Part shown: positions 8,182-17,575 of the stretch, one piece after another
Layout of the letters: each line of letters opens with the position of its first letter
Numbering within the stretch: position 1 is the first letter of the stretch
NCBI GenBank assembly: GCA_009777235.1
Contig: WRMH01000006.1
Location: 1 to 64,000 of the forward strand
Direction: 5' to 3'
DNA length: 64,000 nucleotides
DNA from: Oscillospiraceae bacterium
Lineage (GTDB): Bacteria > Bacillota > Clostridia > Oscillospirales > Oscillospiraceae
Notes under the pieces: generated by a model
What the model was told of the DNA's origin: nothing
Database searches by the model: none
Seen by the model: the letters and a program-made list of their open reading frames with translations, nothing else
Position numbers and translations under genes: made by a program

Positions 8182-10845
8182 ATGTTCATTTCCCGCTATC
8201 AATTCAAATACACCTGGCGCAAATACCAAGCCAACGTCCTCTCCGAACTCGAAAGTCACATGGGCGACAACAAGCTGAACATCGTTGCCGCCCCCGGTTC
8301 GGGTAAAACCATCCTCGGACTCGAAATCGTCCGACGCCTTGACCGAAATGTCCTCATTTTATCCCCGACCCTGACGATAAAAAACCAGTGGTTAGACCGC
8401 TTTTTGACTCTTTTTGTGCAAGATGAGCCTCCGCCGGACTTCATCAGCAGTGATATTTATAACCTTAACCGTTTTAACGTCGCCACTTACCAAGGACTCC
8501 ATTTCGCCCACCAGCGCAAGAAAATTGATGAGCATTCCGAAGCCGGAGCCGAGGAGGAAGATGAGACCGCCACAACCGTTCGCGGAACAAACATTGACTA
8601 CGATTTGATTGCCGAGTTAAAAGCGAGAAACATCAATGTCGTGGTTCTTGACGAAGCCCATCACCTTCGGAGTGCTTGGTGGAAAAGCCTAACCGAAGTG
8701 ATAAACGCTCTTGACGGAGTTAAAACGATTGCGCTGACGGCGACCCCGCCTTACGATGTCGAAAAAAACGAGTGGGAAAAATACGTTGACCTATGCGGTC
8801 CGGTAGATTGCGAAATTTCCGTACCTGAATTAGTCGCAACCGGAGACCTTTGCCCGCACCAGGACTTTGTAATCTTCAACAGGCTCACCCTCAACGAAGA
8901 AAAAAAGGCTCTCGACATTCAGGGAGCTTTTGACGCTTTTTGCGAAAAACTACGCGGCAACCAAGATTTTATCCAAGCTATTGCGGCTCTGCCGGAGCTG
9001 AACAATTATCAAAAATACGAGGAAAAAATCTTCGACAACCCCAAATACTACAGCAGTCTCTTGATATTTATGCACGCGGCCGGCGCGCACACAGAGCGCA
9101 AACTTGCAAAAGCTCTGGGCGGCGGAGCGGCTATCCCGCCTCTTGACCTTGGTTGGTTAGAATGTATGTTGCAGGGAATTTTGTTTGACGATGCTGATTC
9201 TTTTTCCGCGCACCGTGCCGTGATAGACGAGATTCGCGCAGAGCTCACCCGCATTGGCGGTATCGAAAAGAAAAAGGTCATGCTCGTCGGTAACAATGAA
9301 ATAAAAAAACTGCTGGCGGGCAGCGTCGCAAAAATGGACAGCATTAGCGAAATCGCCCGCCGCGAATATGCCTGTCTGGGCGGTAATTTGAGTATGGCAA
9401 TTTTAGTTGACTACATCCGAGCCGAAGCGATGAGCTTAGATGATTACAACAAAATCGGTGTCGTTCCGATTTTTAAGCGTCTTATCAACGCCAATCTCGG
9501 GGCGAAAATCGCTATTTTGACAGGCAGCTTGAAGGTTATCCCCCATTGCCTTATCCCCTTTGTCAAGGCGCGGGTCGCGGAATGTACTTTTCAAGACAGC
9601 GGGCTTGATGGTTACGTCAAAATCAACATCCGCGACGCTTACAAGAACCGCCTTGTCGCCACTATCACCGAAGCGGTCGTGGAAAAGGAGCTGAACATCG
9701 TCATCGGCACTGTCGCCTTGCTCGGCGAGGGTTGGGATTGTCCCGCTATTAACAGCCTGATTCTCGCAAGCTTTGTCGGGTCTTTTATGCTCTCAAACCA
9801 AATGCGCGGGCGGGCTATCCGCACAAACCCCTGCGAACCCGAAAAGGTCGCAAATATCTGGCACTTGGTTGGTATCACCCGCCGCCATGATAAAAAACTA
9901 ATCTCAGCGTCGTTGGATTTAAGCGACTACGACACGTTAAAACGCCGTTTTCAGGGCTTCGTCGGCATCGCCTACACCGATAATGTAATCCTAAACGGTC
10001 TTGAACGCTTAGACATAATCAACGAGAAAAATCTGCCGAAAGAACACAAAAACGTCAACCACCGTATGTATGCCTTGGCAAAAGACCGAGCCGAAACCAA
10101 GCGGCGCTGGTATGAAATCCTCGCGCTTTTTGGCGGCGAGAGCATAAAACTCACCAACACCCTGCAGTGGCAGGACAAAAAAGAGGAGCGTTTTAAAACT
10201 CTCGCAATGGCGGATTTCTTGAAATTATTCTGGAGTATTTTGATTCAAACCGCCTGCCTTTTCCTCGTTCAAGCGTTCGGCTCAAACTACATCTTTACTT
10301 ACGCCATTATCATCAACATCTGGAATCTTATTTTTCTATCGAAAGTGGTCGGGCATTTTAACCCGGTCTCGAACATGAGCAAGGTTGGAAATACTGTACT
10401 CGACGCGCTTCACAAGCTCGGACAATTCAAAACACCGCGAGGTCAGATTAAGAACCACTGCGAGAGAATCAAAGACGATGGCGACCGGGTTAAGTTTGAA
10501 GTCTATAGCACGAGGCTGCTTGGTGCGACGGTTTATGAAAACAACCTTTATATTAAATGTATGCAGGAAATTTACAGCCGCGTGGCTAATCCGCGTTATG
10601 TCATTGTGGTTAAAACCATCCTTCGCACTTCGTATTTCAGCGTTCCTGCCTTATTTGCCGTAAACAAAGCAAGCGCCGAAATTTTTATGGTTGCATGGAA
10701 AAAACGACTCGGAAAAGGAAAGCTCGCCTACACCCGAAGCGCCGACGGGAGAAAGACCCTGCTTGCTTCCCGTAAGGGCAGCTTCAACTATGACGAAAGG
10801 TTTTTTGAGCGAACACAAGCGGTGAGAGGGAAAAACTGGCGATAA
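8182..10845 (+). CDS. Superfamily 2 DEAD/DEAH-box helicase with a C-terminal membrane hairpin
   Basis: An 887-residue ATP-dependent helicase-like protein. Walker A is APGSGKT (residues 37-43), Walker B is VVVLDEAHH (about 154-162) and motif III is LTATPP (about 184). The second RecA domain ends with EGWDCPAINSLIL (about 514) and motif VI QMRGRAIRTNP (about 538). After the helicase core there are two hydrophobic segments, about residues 683-720, unusual for a DNA/RNA translocase, then a basic C-terminal region. I start at ATG 8182 (MFISRYQFKY), where similarity to helicases begins; 49 upstream codons run through the GTTAAC repeat. Its neighbours suggest an anti-phage or anti-plasmid role, which is inference. 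Confidence 0.85.
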   Translation: MFISRYQFKYTWRKYQANVLSELESHMGDNKLNIVAAPGSGKTILGLEIVRRLDRNVLILSPTLTIKNQWLDRFLTLFVQDEPPPDFISSDIYNLNRFNVATYQGLHFAHQRKKIDEHSEAGAEEEDETATTVRGTNIDYDLIAELKARNINVVVLDEAHHLRSAWWKSLTEVINALDGVKTIALTATPPYDVEKNEWEKYVDLCGPVDCEISVPELVATGDLCPHQDFVIFNRLTLNEEKKALDIQGAFDAFCEKLRGNQDFIQAIAALPELNNYQKYEEKIFDNPKYYSSLLIFMHAAGAHTERKLAKALGGGAAIPPLDLGWLECMLQGILFDDADSFSAHRAVIDEIRAELTRIGGIEKKKVMLVGNNEIKKLLAGSVAKMDSISEIARREYACLGGNLSMAILVDYIRAEAMSLDDYNKIGVVPIFKRLINANLGAKIAILTGSLKVIPHCLIPFVKARVAECTFQDSGLDGYVKINIRDAYKNRLVATITEAVVEKELNIVIGTVALLGEGWDCPAINSLILASFVGSFMLSNQMRGRAIRTNPCEPEKVANIWHLVGITRRHDKKLISASLDLSDYDTLKRRFQGFVGIAYTDNVILNGLERLDIINEKNLPKEHKNVNHRMYALAKDRAETKRRWYEILALFGGESIKLTNTLQWQDKKEERFKTLAMADFLKLFWSILIQTACLFLVQAFGSNYIFTYAIIINIWNLIFLSKVVGHFNPVSNMSKVGNTVLDALHKLGQFKTPRGQIKNHCERIKDDGDRVKFEVYSTRLLGATVYENNLYIKCMQEIYSRVANPRYVIVVKTILRTSYFSVPALFAVNKASAEIFMVAWKKRLGKGKLAYTRSADGRKTLLASRKGSFNYDERFFERTQAVRGKNWR

Positions 10846-10918
10846 AATACTATCCAAAAATTCGCTCGTGCGCGGGGCGAAGAGTTATTGCCCAGATCCG
10901 GTGGGGAATCGCGAATTA

Positions 10919-12436
10919 TTACGGCGATTGCCTTTCTTTCGTCACATACTTTTGATTTCTGCTTGTCGGCTTATCAGGAACAGTCATAGAAATAAGGTCG
11001 CTTTTAATTAGAGGGGCGAGGTAAACTCTAATGAAGTGCATCTTGTTTTTCAACCCTAAGTAATCTTGTATTTCTAAGCGACTACGCGGGATAGTGCAGA
11101 AACTCAATATCATATCTATTCTATTTGCCGAAATGACTGTAGCGGTATCTGTAGCGGTATCTGTAGTGGTGACTGTAGTGGTATCTGTAGTGGTATCTGT
11201 AGTGGTGACTGTAGTGGTATCTGTAGTGGTGTCCGGTATGGTAATCCGCGTTTTCACATTTTCATCAGGAATCGGAATTGTTATTGTGAATATGTTACCC
11301 TCAACCATTTGCGGACTACCACCGGAATAAAGCGGTACATACTTCGTGAGATTCTTAAATCCGGAGCCGAGTTCATCGGCAAGTCCGATTTCATGGAAAA
11401 ACTTTGAGATAATCGGATTCTTTGAAAAAGGTGAAAAATTGTTAGGATTCATCTCGCCGTAACCATTGGGGCGATTAGCGTTTTCAGTACGGACTTGCCC
11501 ATTTTCAATGATAAGTTTTGCGGGATAAGCATTAGAAAACTCCCTGTGAATCAATAGATTTGAGCATACTTCCCTGAAAACTCTATTACGTATACTTACC
11601 CTCTGAGTTCCTTCTATATAAAATGGGTCGTTCAGGTGCTTGGCGATAAAAGCCATTAACCGATCGTAACTGTCTATAAGGTTTACTCTTATGTCATCGC
11701 GGTCATCATAACGGTCAAGGTTTTCTACACGCAAAATTGCATCTGTTTTATGGTGCGGTAAAGCAGAAGCTATTAACTGCTCGCTCCCAAGCAAGAGAAT
11801 CCCTGCAAGATTCAAGCCGTCTTTACCTGTATTTAGGTCTTTTCCATATAAGTTTGCACTTTTGAGTAGTTCTAAATCGCTCAAAGTCTCCCAAAGATGA
11901 GGCTTGTCGCTTACCTGTGTCCGTGCCATTTTTCGAACATATTCAATTCGTTCTGAATCCAAATCTTCAACGCCTGCATATGGAAATACCTTTATCTCGG
12001 TGTATATGCCATTTTTGCGATTATACAGCTCGGCTACTGTGGAAGTACTGTCGGTAATATCTATATCCGCGTCTTCGTTGCGGTCGTAAATCCTACCGCT
12101 TAACCTATGCACCTGTGAACTGTTTGGAACCGGAATGTATAAGACCGTTTTCCCGTCAATCAAGTGTTCTGTCATGTTCGTGTATAATGCGGGGGAGATT
12201 TTTTGCGGATTATTTATGGTAGTAATGAAATCCTTTTTGATTTGCTTCACGGAAGACGCTTCAACACCTAGTACTTCTCCGTTGTCGTCAACGCCGAGCA
12301 AAATATGACCACCCGTTCTATTCAAAAAAGCGCAGACAGTTTCATAAACGTCTTTTGTGAGTTTATGTGCACACGTTTTGAATTCAATGTTAATACCTTC
12401 GCCTCTCGCGATTAGGTGGGCAATGTCGATGCTCAT
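10919..12436 (-). CDS. AlbA_2/Schlafen-like ATP-binding protein with Thr/Asp repeat tract
   Basis: A 505-residue protein. Residues 10-130 form an AlbA_2 (Schlafen-like) domain: INIEFKTCAHKL, then AFLNRTGGHILLGVDDNGEV. The middle third resembles the HATPase_c_4 part of these proteins (RVFREVCSNLLIHREFSNAYP and GLADELGSGFKNL). Residues about 400-433 are a low-complexity run of TTTDTTTV units encoded by a minisatellite, linking to a C-terminal winged-helix (about 440-500). Proteins of this layout are annotated as ATP-dependent helicase-like or transcriptional regulators and are frequent in defence islands. ATG 12436 follows GGGGAAC. It converges with the helicase gene, and its promoter side faces the right-hand 29-bp palindrome. 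Confidence 0.85.
   Translation of the reverse strand: MSIDIAHLIARGEGINIEFKTCAHKLTKDVYETVCAFLNRTGGHILLGVDDNGEVLGVEASSVKQIKKDFITTINNPQKISPALYTNMTEHLIDGKTVLYIPVPNSSQVHRLSGRIYDRNEDADIDITDSTSTVAELYNRKNGIYTEIKVFPYAGVEDLDSERIEYVRKMARTQVSDKPHLWETLSDLELLKSANLYGKDLNTGKDGLNLAGILLLGSEQLIASALPHHKTDAILRVENLDRYDDRDDIRVNLIDSYDRLMAFIAKHLNDPFYIEGTQRVSIRNRVFREVCSNLLIHREFSNAYPAKLIIENGQVRTENANRPNGYGEMNPNNFSPFSKNPIISKFFHEIGLADELGSGFKNLTKYVPLYSGGSPQMVEGNIFTITIPIPDENVKTRITIPDTTTDTTTVTTTDTTTDTTTVTTTDTATDTATVISANRIDMILSFCTIPRSRLEIQDYLGLKNKMHFIRVYLAPLIKSDLISMTVPDKPTSRNQKYVTKERQSP
11135..11231. repeat. In-frame 12-bp minisatellite inside the AlbA_2 gene
   Basis: About eight tandem copies of a 12-bp unit resembling CTGTAGTGGTAT on the plus strand, read in reverse as ACC/ACT-ACA-GAT/GTC codons (Thr, Asp, Val). 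The unit is a multiple of three, so copy-number change would alter linker length without breaking the frame. Confidence 0.9.
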
Positions 12437-12636
12437 ATCATTGTTCCCCTTTTCGAAAATACCTCATTTTGTCACGGCCAGATTAAAGTGTGCTTTTTAT
12501 ATTCATCGGTATACTGAAAAATCGCTACCTCTTTCGTCTGTAGGTTTTCTATTTCAATATATCATTGAATACATGTTTTGTATAGGATAAAATTTTTTCC
12601 CATTCCCCGCCTTGTCCACCTGTTCCCTAAACCCGC

Positions 12637-12665
12637 ACTATCATATTTTGCGAAAATATGATAGT
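12637..12665. repeat. 29-bp perfect palindrome, right copy
   Basis: Identical to 7049-7077. It lies about 70 bases before the first transglutaminase-like gene. The rest of 12437-12733 is non-coding leader sequence, including a tandem AGATACCCTTT pair just after the palindrome. Confidence 0.95.
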
Positions 12666-12733
12666 ATATGTTTGAAGATACCCTTTAGATACCCTTTATC
12701 CTTAATGAACAAGCACAGAAAGAATAACCGATA

Positions 12734-14680
12734 ATGAAACTTTTTGGCAACAATACTAACGGCAAACACAAAAGCTCAGAGCATATATCCACCGATAATG
12801 TCCCTGTGACCGACGTCAACAGGGCCGTAAATTTGCAAAACAGCGTAAATCCTCCCCCGCAGGTGCAAAATGCGCCTGCTCCGCAGCCGCAAACTGCTGT
12901 TTCTCCTGCCCCTGCACAGCCGCAAGCTGCCGCTGTTGCCGAGCCGCAAGACGGCGGTCAGCCCGCTCACGGTGTTTCCGATACAGTGGTGTCAAAAACC
13001 ACTCCAATGCCGTCAGCACAAGACACGTATTCGGAAGTAAACTGGTCTTCGGAGCAAAAGCGGGCGCTTTTGATGGTCAAGGAACAAAAGCCCGGCGACG
13101 CCGCGCCGATAACCCAAGACGACGCCGATCAAATTTTTGAGCATTTGGCTCCGCCAAAGAAGTCCGTCATAAAGATTTTACTTCTGATTTTCTTTGTGCT
13201 GGCGCTTTTGTGCGGCGCGGCGTTTGGCGTTTGGTACTATTGGGAAGTAAATCACGCGACCTTTGAATACGAGCTTCAAACCGTCGTAATTTTGCAAGGT
13301 CAATCCGTATCGCCCGGCGAATTTTTGCCCGAGAGCGAAAAAGACAGAGGTGTAACCGCCGAGTTTCAAAACCCGGATTTCAGGCCGCTTTCCGGGCGCA
13401 TGACCGTGGGCCTCACTTTAAAATTGGGCTTGCGTACATTGGAAGCCGACACCGCCGTTTGCATAATGCTCCCCGAAAAAGAAATAGCTCATGAATATAA
13501 AGAGGATGCAGACCCGATGCTGCCGTCAGATTTTATAACCAACACCGAAATAGCGAGAAATATCCCGTATGAACTTATATTTACCGAGCCGCCACTCGCT
13601 TTGAGCGAGTATGAGGTTGGCGAGCACATATTAAAACTTGCCTTAAACAACGCCCCGTTTGAAGTGCTCCTCACCGTGACCGATACCACGCCGCCCACCG
13701 CCACGCGGCTCACGCATACCGTCATGATCGGTGAATTTGTCACACCGGAAGACTTTATTACCGACATAAGCGACCACTCCCCCATAAGCTCTATAGATTA
13801 CGTCTTTTTCCCGCCCGATACTTTTTCACCCGAAACCCAAGACGTGGTGATCGCTATCGAAGACATATACGGAAACAGAAGCGAATATGCCGGAACTCTC
13901 GTAATTACGCTAAATCAAACCCCTCCGATATTTACCGGTATACCGGAGCTTATAGAGGGCATGGCGGGCAGACCGATAGCTTATGAGGAAGGCGTTTCCG
14001 CCTATGACGATATTGGCAGGGAAATCGGCTACTGGATAGACGACAGCGACGTTGACATAGATAGCACCGGAATATATACCGTGCGGTACATTACCGAAGA
14101 TTTGAGCGGTCTTGAGGCGGTTTGGGAAACCACAGTATATATTATCGAGGCCGACCCGCTCTTTGTTGATAAATGGATAGATGATAAACTCGCCGAAATC
14201 TTCCGCGACGGTATGACGCAGACACAACAGGCCCGCGCCATCTTAGAAGCCGTCCGAAGGACTATGCTTCCGGGCAGCACCGTGTCGGACAGTTTCATGC
14301 AAAGCGACGACCCGCCCACTATTTCCCTCTATGAAGCCGCAAACCGCGCGATACAAGGTCACGACTTTTATCAAAACTACTATGCCCTGTCGGAGCTGAT
14401 GCTCACACGCGCCGGAATCCCAAATATGCGTATTGAGCGCCGCGAAAGCTCAAAATATGAGTACGGGCATATCTGGAATCTCATCAATCCCGATGACAGG
14501 GGCTGGCATCACTTCGATTCGGTCAGATACACGTATGACGGCACGATAAATGCCATGCAGCACTGCTTTACCAATGCCGACGCCAAAAGAATCGAAGACT
14601 TTATGAATGTCAGTTTCAGATTTGGCTCGGAAGGCTTTTATGATTACGACCCGGAGCTTTACACCGCAGACATAAAGTGA
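12734..14680 (+). CDS. Transglutaminase-like membrane protein 1 (catalytic Cys missing)
   Basis: A 648-residue protein. Cytosolic Pro/Ala/Gln-rich N-terminus (residues 35-95), one membrane helix (about 143-168), then an extracellular region of Ig-like beta repeats (YEVGEHILKLALN, TTPPTATRLTHTV, TPPIFTGIPELIE) and a C-terminal transglutaminase-like domain (about 485-620). It is paralogous to the genes at 18246 and 19958. The His and Asp parts remain (EYGHIWNLINP, GWHHFDSV), but the Cys segment reads RAIQGHDFYQNYYAL where the paralogues have RRGNCFYF or RRGDCYIF, with one residue deleted. It is therefore probably not an active cysteine transamidase or protease and may be a binding partner. Weak ribosome binding site; first gene of the cluster. 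Confidence 0.88.
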   Translation: MKLFGNNTNGKHKSSEHISTDNVPVTDVNRAVNLQNSVNPPPQVQNAPAPQPQTAVSPAPAQPQAAAVAEPQDGGQPAHGVSDTVVSKTTPMPSAQDTYSEVNWSSEQKRALLMVKEQKPGDAAPITQDDADQIFEHLAPPKKSVIKILLLIFFVLALLCGAAFGVWYYWEVNHATFEYELQTVVILQGQSVSPGEFLPESEKDRGVTAEFQNPDFRPLSGRMTVGLTLKLGLRTLEADTAVCIMLPEKEIAHEYKEDADPMLPSDFITNTEIARNIPYELIFTEPPLALSEYEVGEHILKLALNNAPFEVLLTVTDTTPPTATRLTHTVMIGEFVTPEDFITDISDHSPISSIDYVFFPPDTFSPETQDVVIAIEDIYGNRSEYAGTLVITLNQTPPIFTGIPELIEGMAGRPIAYEEGVSAYDDIGREIGYWIDDSDVDIDSTGIYTVRYITEDLSGLEAVWETTVYIIEADPLFVDKWIDDKLAEIFRDGMTQTQQARAILEAVRRTMLPGSTVSDSFMQSDDPPTISLYEAANRAIQGHDFYQNYYALSELMLTRAGIPNMRIERRESSKYEYGHIWNLINPDDRGWHHFDSVRYTYDGTINAMQHCFTNADAKRIEDFMNVSFRFGSEGFYDYDPELYTADIK

Positions 14681-14772
14681 TACCCAACACTCTCATCTGA
14701 CTGTCACTGATTGTCGTTTGACTGTCGTTAAGCCGCGTCTGCTAAGGCGCATTATCAAGGAGTTTTTGACAG

Positions 14773-16455
14773 ATGCTTTTTACGTCCTCGGCATTTTTGC
14801 TGTTTCTTGCAGTGTTGCTTGCCTTGTATTCCCTCACGCCGCAAAAGTACCGGTGGTTGGTTTTGCTCGCCGGGTCAATGGCGTTTTACGGGTTGGCGGA
14901 GCCTCTTTTTCTTTTGTATATTTGCTCCACAATCGCAATCACATATATTTGCACAATGCTCATTTCCGGGGCTTGGCTAAGACGCGATAAAAAACTTCTT
15001 GAGATGATGAGCAACGTCGGCGACCTCGCAAATGCCGACGACCGCAGCGGCGGCACTCGGAGGGCGGGAATCACCTCATACCGAGATGCGCCCGCCGACG
15101 GCGATAAAGAACTTCGGCGGCAAGTGCGCGGCACGGCAAAAGCAGTTTGCAAAAGATGGATGCTGCTTTGCCTCTTTTTGATACTCGGTATTCTCTCGGT
15201 GGTAAAATATACGGATTTTACTGTCTCAAACGTCAACTCCATGCTTTCCTTTTTTGGATCGTCAAAGCGTTTTGGAATCTTTGGCATCATAGTCCCAATG
15301 GGTATTTCATTTTATACCTTTCAGGCTGTGGGATATGTGGTTGATGTTTATCGCGAAAAGGCAAAAATAGAAAGAAACCCCCTGAAATTGGCGTTATTTA
15401 TATCTTTTTTCCCGCAAGTCGTGCAAGGCCCCATCAGCCGTTTTGGTGAATTATCAAAAACATTATACAGCGGCGACCCCCTCACACGCTCCGGCGCCGC
15501 GCGCGGGGCACACCGCATACTCTGGGGATTTTTCAAAAAACTTGTTATCGCCGACAGGCTCTGGCCCGCGCTTTCTTTTCTGACGGCAAACTCCGACAGC
15601 TATCAGGGCGTTTATTACCTCTTTACCATAGCCTTGTATGCCGTGGTGCTCTACTGCGATTTTTCGGGCGGAATTGATATAGCGATTGGCGTCGCGGAGA
15701 TGTTTGGCGTGCGTTTGCCGGAGAATTTCAACCGCCCGTTTTACTCAAAATCAATACAGGAATACTGGCAACGCTGGCATATGACCATGTATGGCTGGTT
15801 TCGTGACTATGTGTTTTATCCTATGGCGGCAAGCAAAAAAATGTTAAAGTTTTCAAAGGCTTGTCGAAAACCTTTTGGCAACAGCTTTGCAAAACGCCTG
15901 CCCGTGCATATTTCACTCGTTTTTGTGTGGTTTTTGACGGGTTTGTGGCATGGAGCCGCGTGGAACTTTATCGTCTGGGGACTCATAAACGGCTTTGTCC
16001 TCATGGTGTCGCTTGAGTTCGCGCCGCTTTACGCGAGGTTTAACGCGAGATTTCCGTCTCTTTCAAAAAATCTGCTTTGGCGGTGTTTTCAGATACTGCG
16101 AACCTTTTGGCTTATGAACCTTATACGCTCATTTGACATATATGCCGGTGTTTCAAACACTTTCAAGATGATTGGCACAGTCACGTCAAATTTCTCGCTC
16201 GATAAATTCATCGGCGAGGGCATATCAAATCTCACCTTGCCAATCTCCGACTATATCAGCGCAGGAGCCGGTCTGCTTATCGTGTTTTTCGTCAGTTACT
16301 TGGGGCGCGGCGAGAGCGACTACCGCGACAGGCTCTTGAAGATAAAATGGCCTTTGCGCTATGTAGCCGCCGGACTTGTCTTTTTTATGACGCTCATAAT
16401 GGGAGCTTGGGGGCACGGCTTTGACGCGAGGCAATTTATTTACAATATGTTTTAA
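14773..16455 (+). CDS. MBOAT-family membrane O-acyltransferase (DltB/AlgI-like)
   Basis: A 560-residue polytopic membrane protein of the membrane-bound O-acyltransferase family. Signatures are the PQVVQGPISRF segment, the DFSGGIDIAIGVAEMFG segment with FNRPFYSKSIQEYWQRWHM, and the catalytic-histidine motif LTGLWHGAAWNFIVWG near residues 395-411. DltB and AlgI move acyl groups across or onto cell-surface polymers. Residues about 93-109 are a soluble insertion encoded by a palindromic element shared with rseP and polC. AAGGAG precedes ATG 14773. Its stop overlaps the next start as TAATG, so it is coupled to the SGNH-like partner, as in dltB-dltD and alg clusters. Substrate not readable. Confidence 0.92.
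   Translation: MLFTSSAFLLFLAVLLALYSLTPQKYRWLVLLAGSMAFYGLAEPLFLLYICSTIAITYICTMLISGAWLRRDKKLLEMMSNVGDLANADDRSGGTRRAGITSYRDAPADGDKELRRQVRGTAKAVCKRWMLLCLFLILGILSVVKYTDFTVSNVNSMLSFFGSSKRFGIFGIIVPMGISFYTFQAVGYVVDVYREKAKIERNPLKLALFISFFPQVVQGPISRFGELSKTLYSGDPLTRSGAARGAHRILWGFFKKLVIADRLWPALSFLTANSDSYQGVYYLFTIALYAVVLYCDFSGGIDIAIGVAEMFGVRLPENFNRPFYSKSIQEYWQRWHMTMYGWFRDYVFYPMAASKKMLKFSKACRKPFGNSFAKRLPVHISLVFVWFLTGLWHGAAWNFIVWGLINGFVLMVSLEFAPLYARFNARFPSLSKNLLWRCFQILRTFWLMNLIRSFDIYAGVSNTFKMIGTVTSNFSLDKFIGEGISNLTLPISDYISAGAGLLIVFFVSYLGRGESDYRDRLLKIKWPLRYVAAGLVFFMTLIMGAWGHGFDARQFIYNMF
15051..15097 (+). repeat. Palindromic element inserted in frame (MBOAT gene)
   Basis: Starts CGGCACTCGG, contains GGGCGGGAATCACCTCATAC and ends GCGCCCGCCG. 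GGGCGGG and CCCGCC form a stem. Same element, same orientation and same frame as in rseP (39081); inverted in polC (41363). Encoded residues include TSYRDAPA. Confidence 0.85.
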
Positions 16456-17567
16456 TGGGTTTAACGGGAGCTTACGGCATGATTTTTGGACGAAAAAATT
16501 TACTGTCAATATGTTTCAAGGCGCTTGCGGCGGCTGCGGCATTTATTTTGGTTTTTGCCGCGCTGCAAAGGCTTGTCACGCCAAAATACGCCTCCTATGC
16601 CATTGAGGGCGGACTTTTGCGCGAGTATTACGACAGCTCCATGGATCATGATGTGATATTTCTCGGGGATTGCGAGGTTTACGCGAATTTTTCTACCGTC
16701 GCCTTGTGGGAGGAATATGGCATAAATTCTTACATCAGGGGCAGCCCCCAACAGCTTATATGGCATTCATACTACTTGCTTGAAGACACCTTACGCCACG
16801 CCAAAACGCCCCCAAAGGTGGTTGTTCTCAGCGTTATGGCAATGCAATACTCCGAGCCGCAGCACGAGCCGTACAACCGCTTGGCGCTTGACGGAATGGC
16901 TCTGTCCAAAACGAAAATAGACGCTATCCGCTCTTCGCGTATGCCCGATGAGGATATTTTGTCGTATGTCTTTCCGCTTTTACGTTATAAGGACAACTGG
17001 CGTGACATCGGCCTGGAGGATTTTCAATACTTTTTCAAAGACCCCCGGGTTTCGATAAACGGCTTTATGGTGCGCTCGGACACCATGCCGGCGGGTTTCA
17101 TCCCCGCGCCTTTACCCAGAGCAAGCTATGATTTTGGCGAAAAGCCTCTCGAATACCTTGAGAAAATCACAAACCTCTGCGCGGAAAACGACATCGAACT
17201 TGTGCTTATAAAGGCTCCCGTGCTGTATCCTCACTGGTTTTTACAGTGGGACGAGCAGATTTTAGGCTTTGCCGAAGAAAACAACTTGATTTACATCAAC
17301 TTTTTGGGGTATACTGATGTGATTGGCTTAGACTATTCTAAGCACACTTTCAACGCGGGCAACCACTTGAATATTTTTGGCGCCGAGGTGCTTTCACGGT
17401 ATTTTGGCAAGATTCTCACCGATGAGCTTGGTTTGCCCGACCACAGGCAAAACCCCGTTTTGGTTTCAATTTGGAACGATTTGGCGCGTGAATATTATGC
17501 TCTTATTGACTTGCAGCTTAGTGAAATTTCAACGCACGGCGAGATTTTGACTTTCTTGATTAAGTGA
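16455..17567 (+). CDS. SGNH/DltD-like membrane-anchored protein
   Basis: A 370-residue protein with an N-terminal membrane anchor (about residues 15-37) and an extracellular SGNH-hydrolase-like fold. The nucleophile block reads VIFLGDCEVYANFS, with Cys where GDSL/SGNH enzymes have Ser. The next block is YIRGSPQQLIWHSYYLLE, and the catalytic His block near the C-terminus is AGNHLNIFGAEVL. DltD and AlgJ-type proteins with this fold act with an MBOAT partner to deliver acyl groups to envelope polymers. The start overlaps the MBOAT stop by one base, supporting a complex. The Ser-to-Cys change could mean a thioester chemistry or a family-wide variant; I cannot tell which from one sequence. Confidence 0.82.
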   Translation: MGLTGAYGMIFGRKNLLSICFKALAAAAAFILVFAALQRLVTPKYASYAIEGGLLREYYDSSMDHDVIFLGDCEVYANFSTVALWEEYGINSYIRGSPQQLIWHSYYLLEDTLRHAKTPPKVVVLSVMAMQYSEPQHEPYNRLALDGMALSKTKIDAIRSSRMPDEDILSYVFPLLRYKDNWRDIGLEDFQYFFKDPRVSINGFMVRSDTMPAGFIPAPLPRASYDFGEKPLEYLEKITNLCAENDIELVLIKAPVLYPHWFLQWDEQILGFAEENNLIYINFLGYTDVIGLDYSKHTFNAGNHLNIFGAEVLSRYFGKILTDELGLPDHRQNPVLVSIWNDLAREYYALIDLQLSEISTHGEILTFLIK

Positions 17568-17575
17568 GGTTTTCC

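Noticed and set aside
11135..11231. CRISPR-like array
   Set aside because: Units are 12 bp, directly tandem with no spacers, and lie in frame inside a coding gene.
7049..12665. Prophage or integrative element
   Set aside because: No integrase, structural, replication or transfer gene lies between the palindromes; only three accessory proteins are seen.
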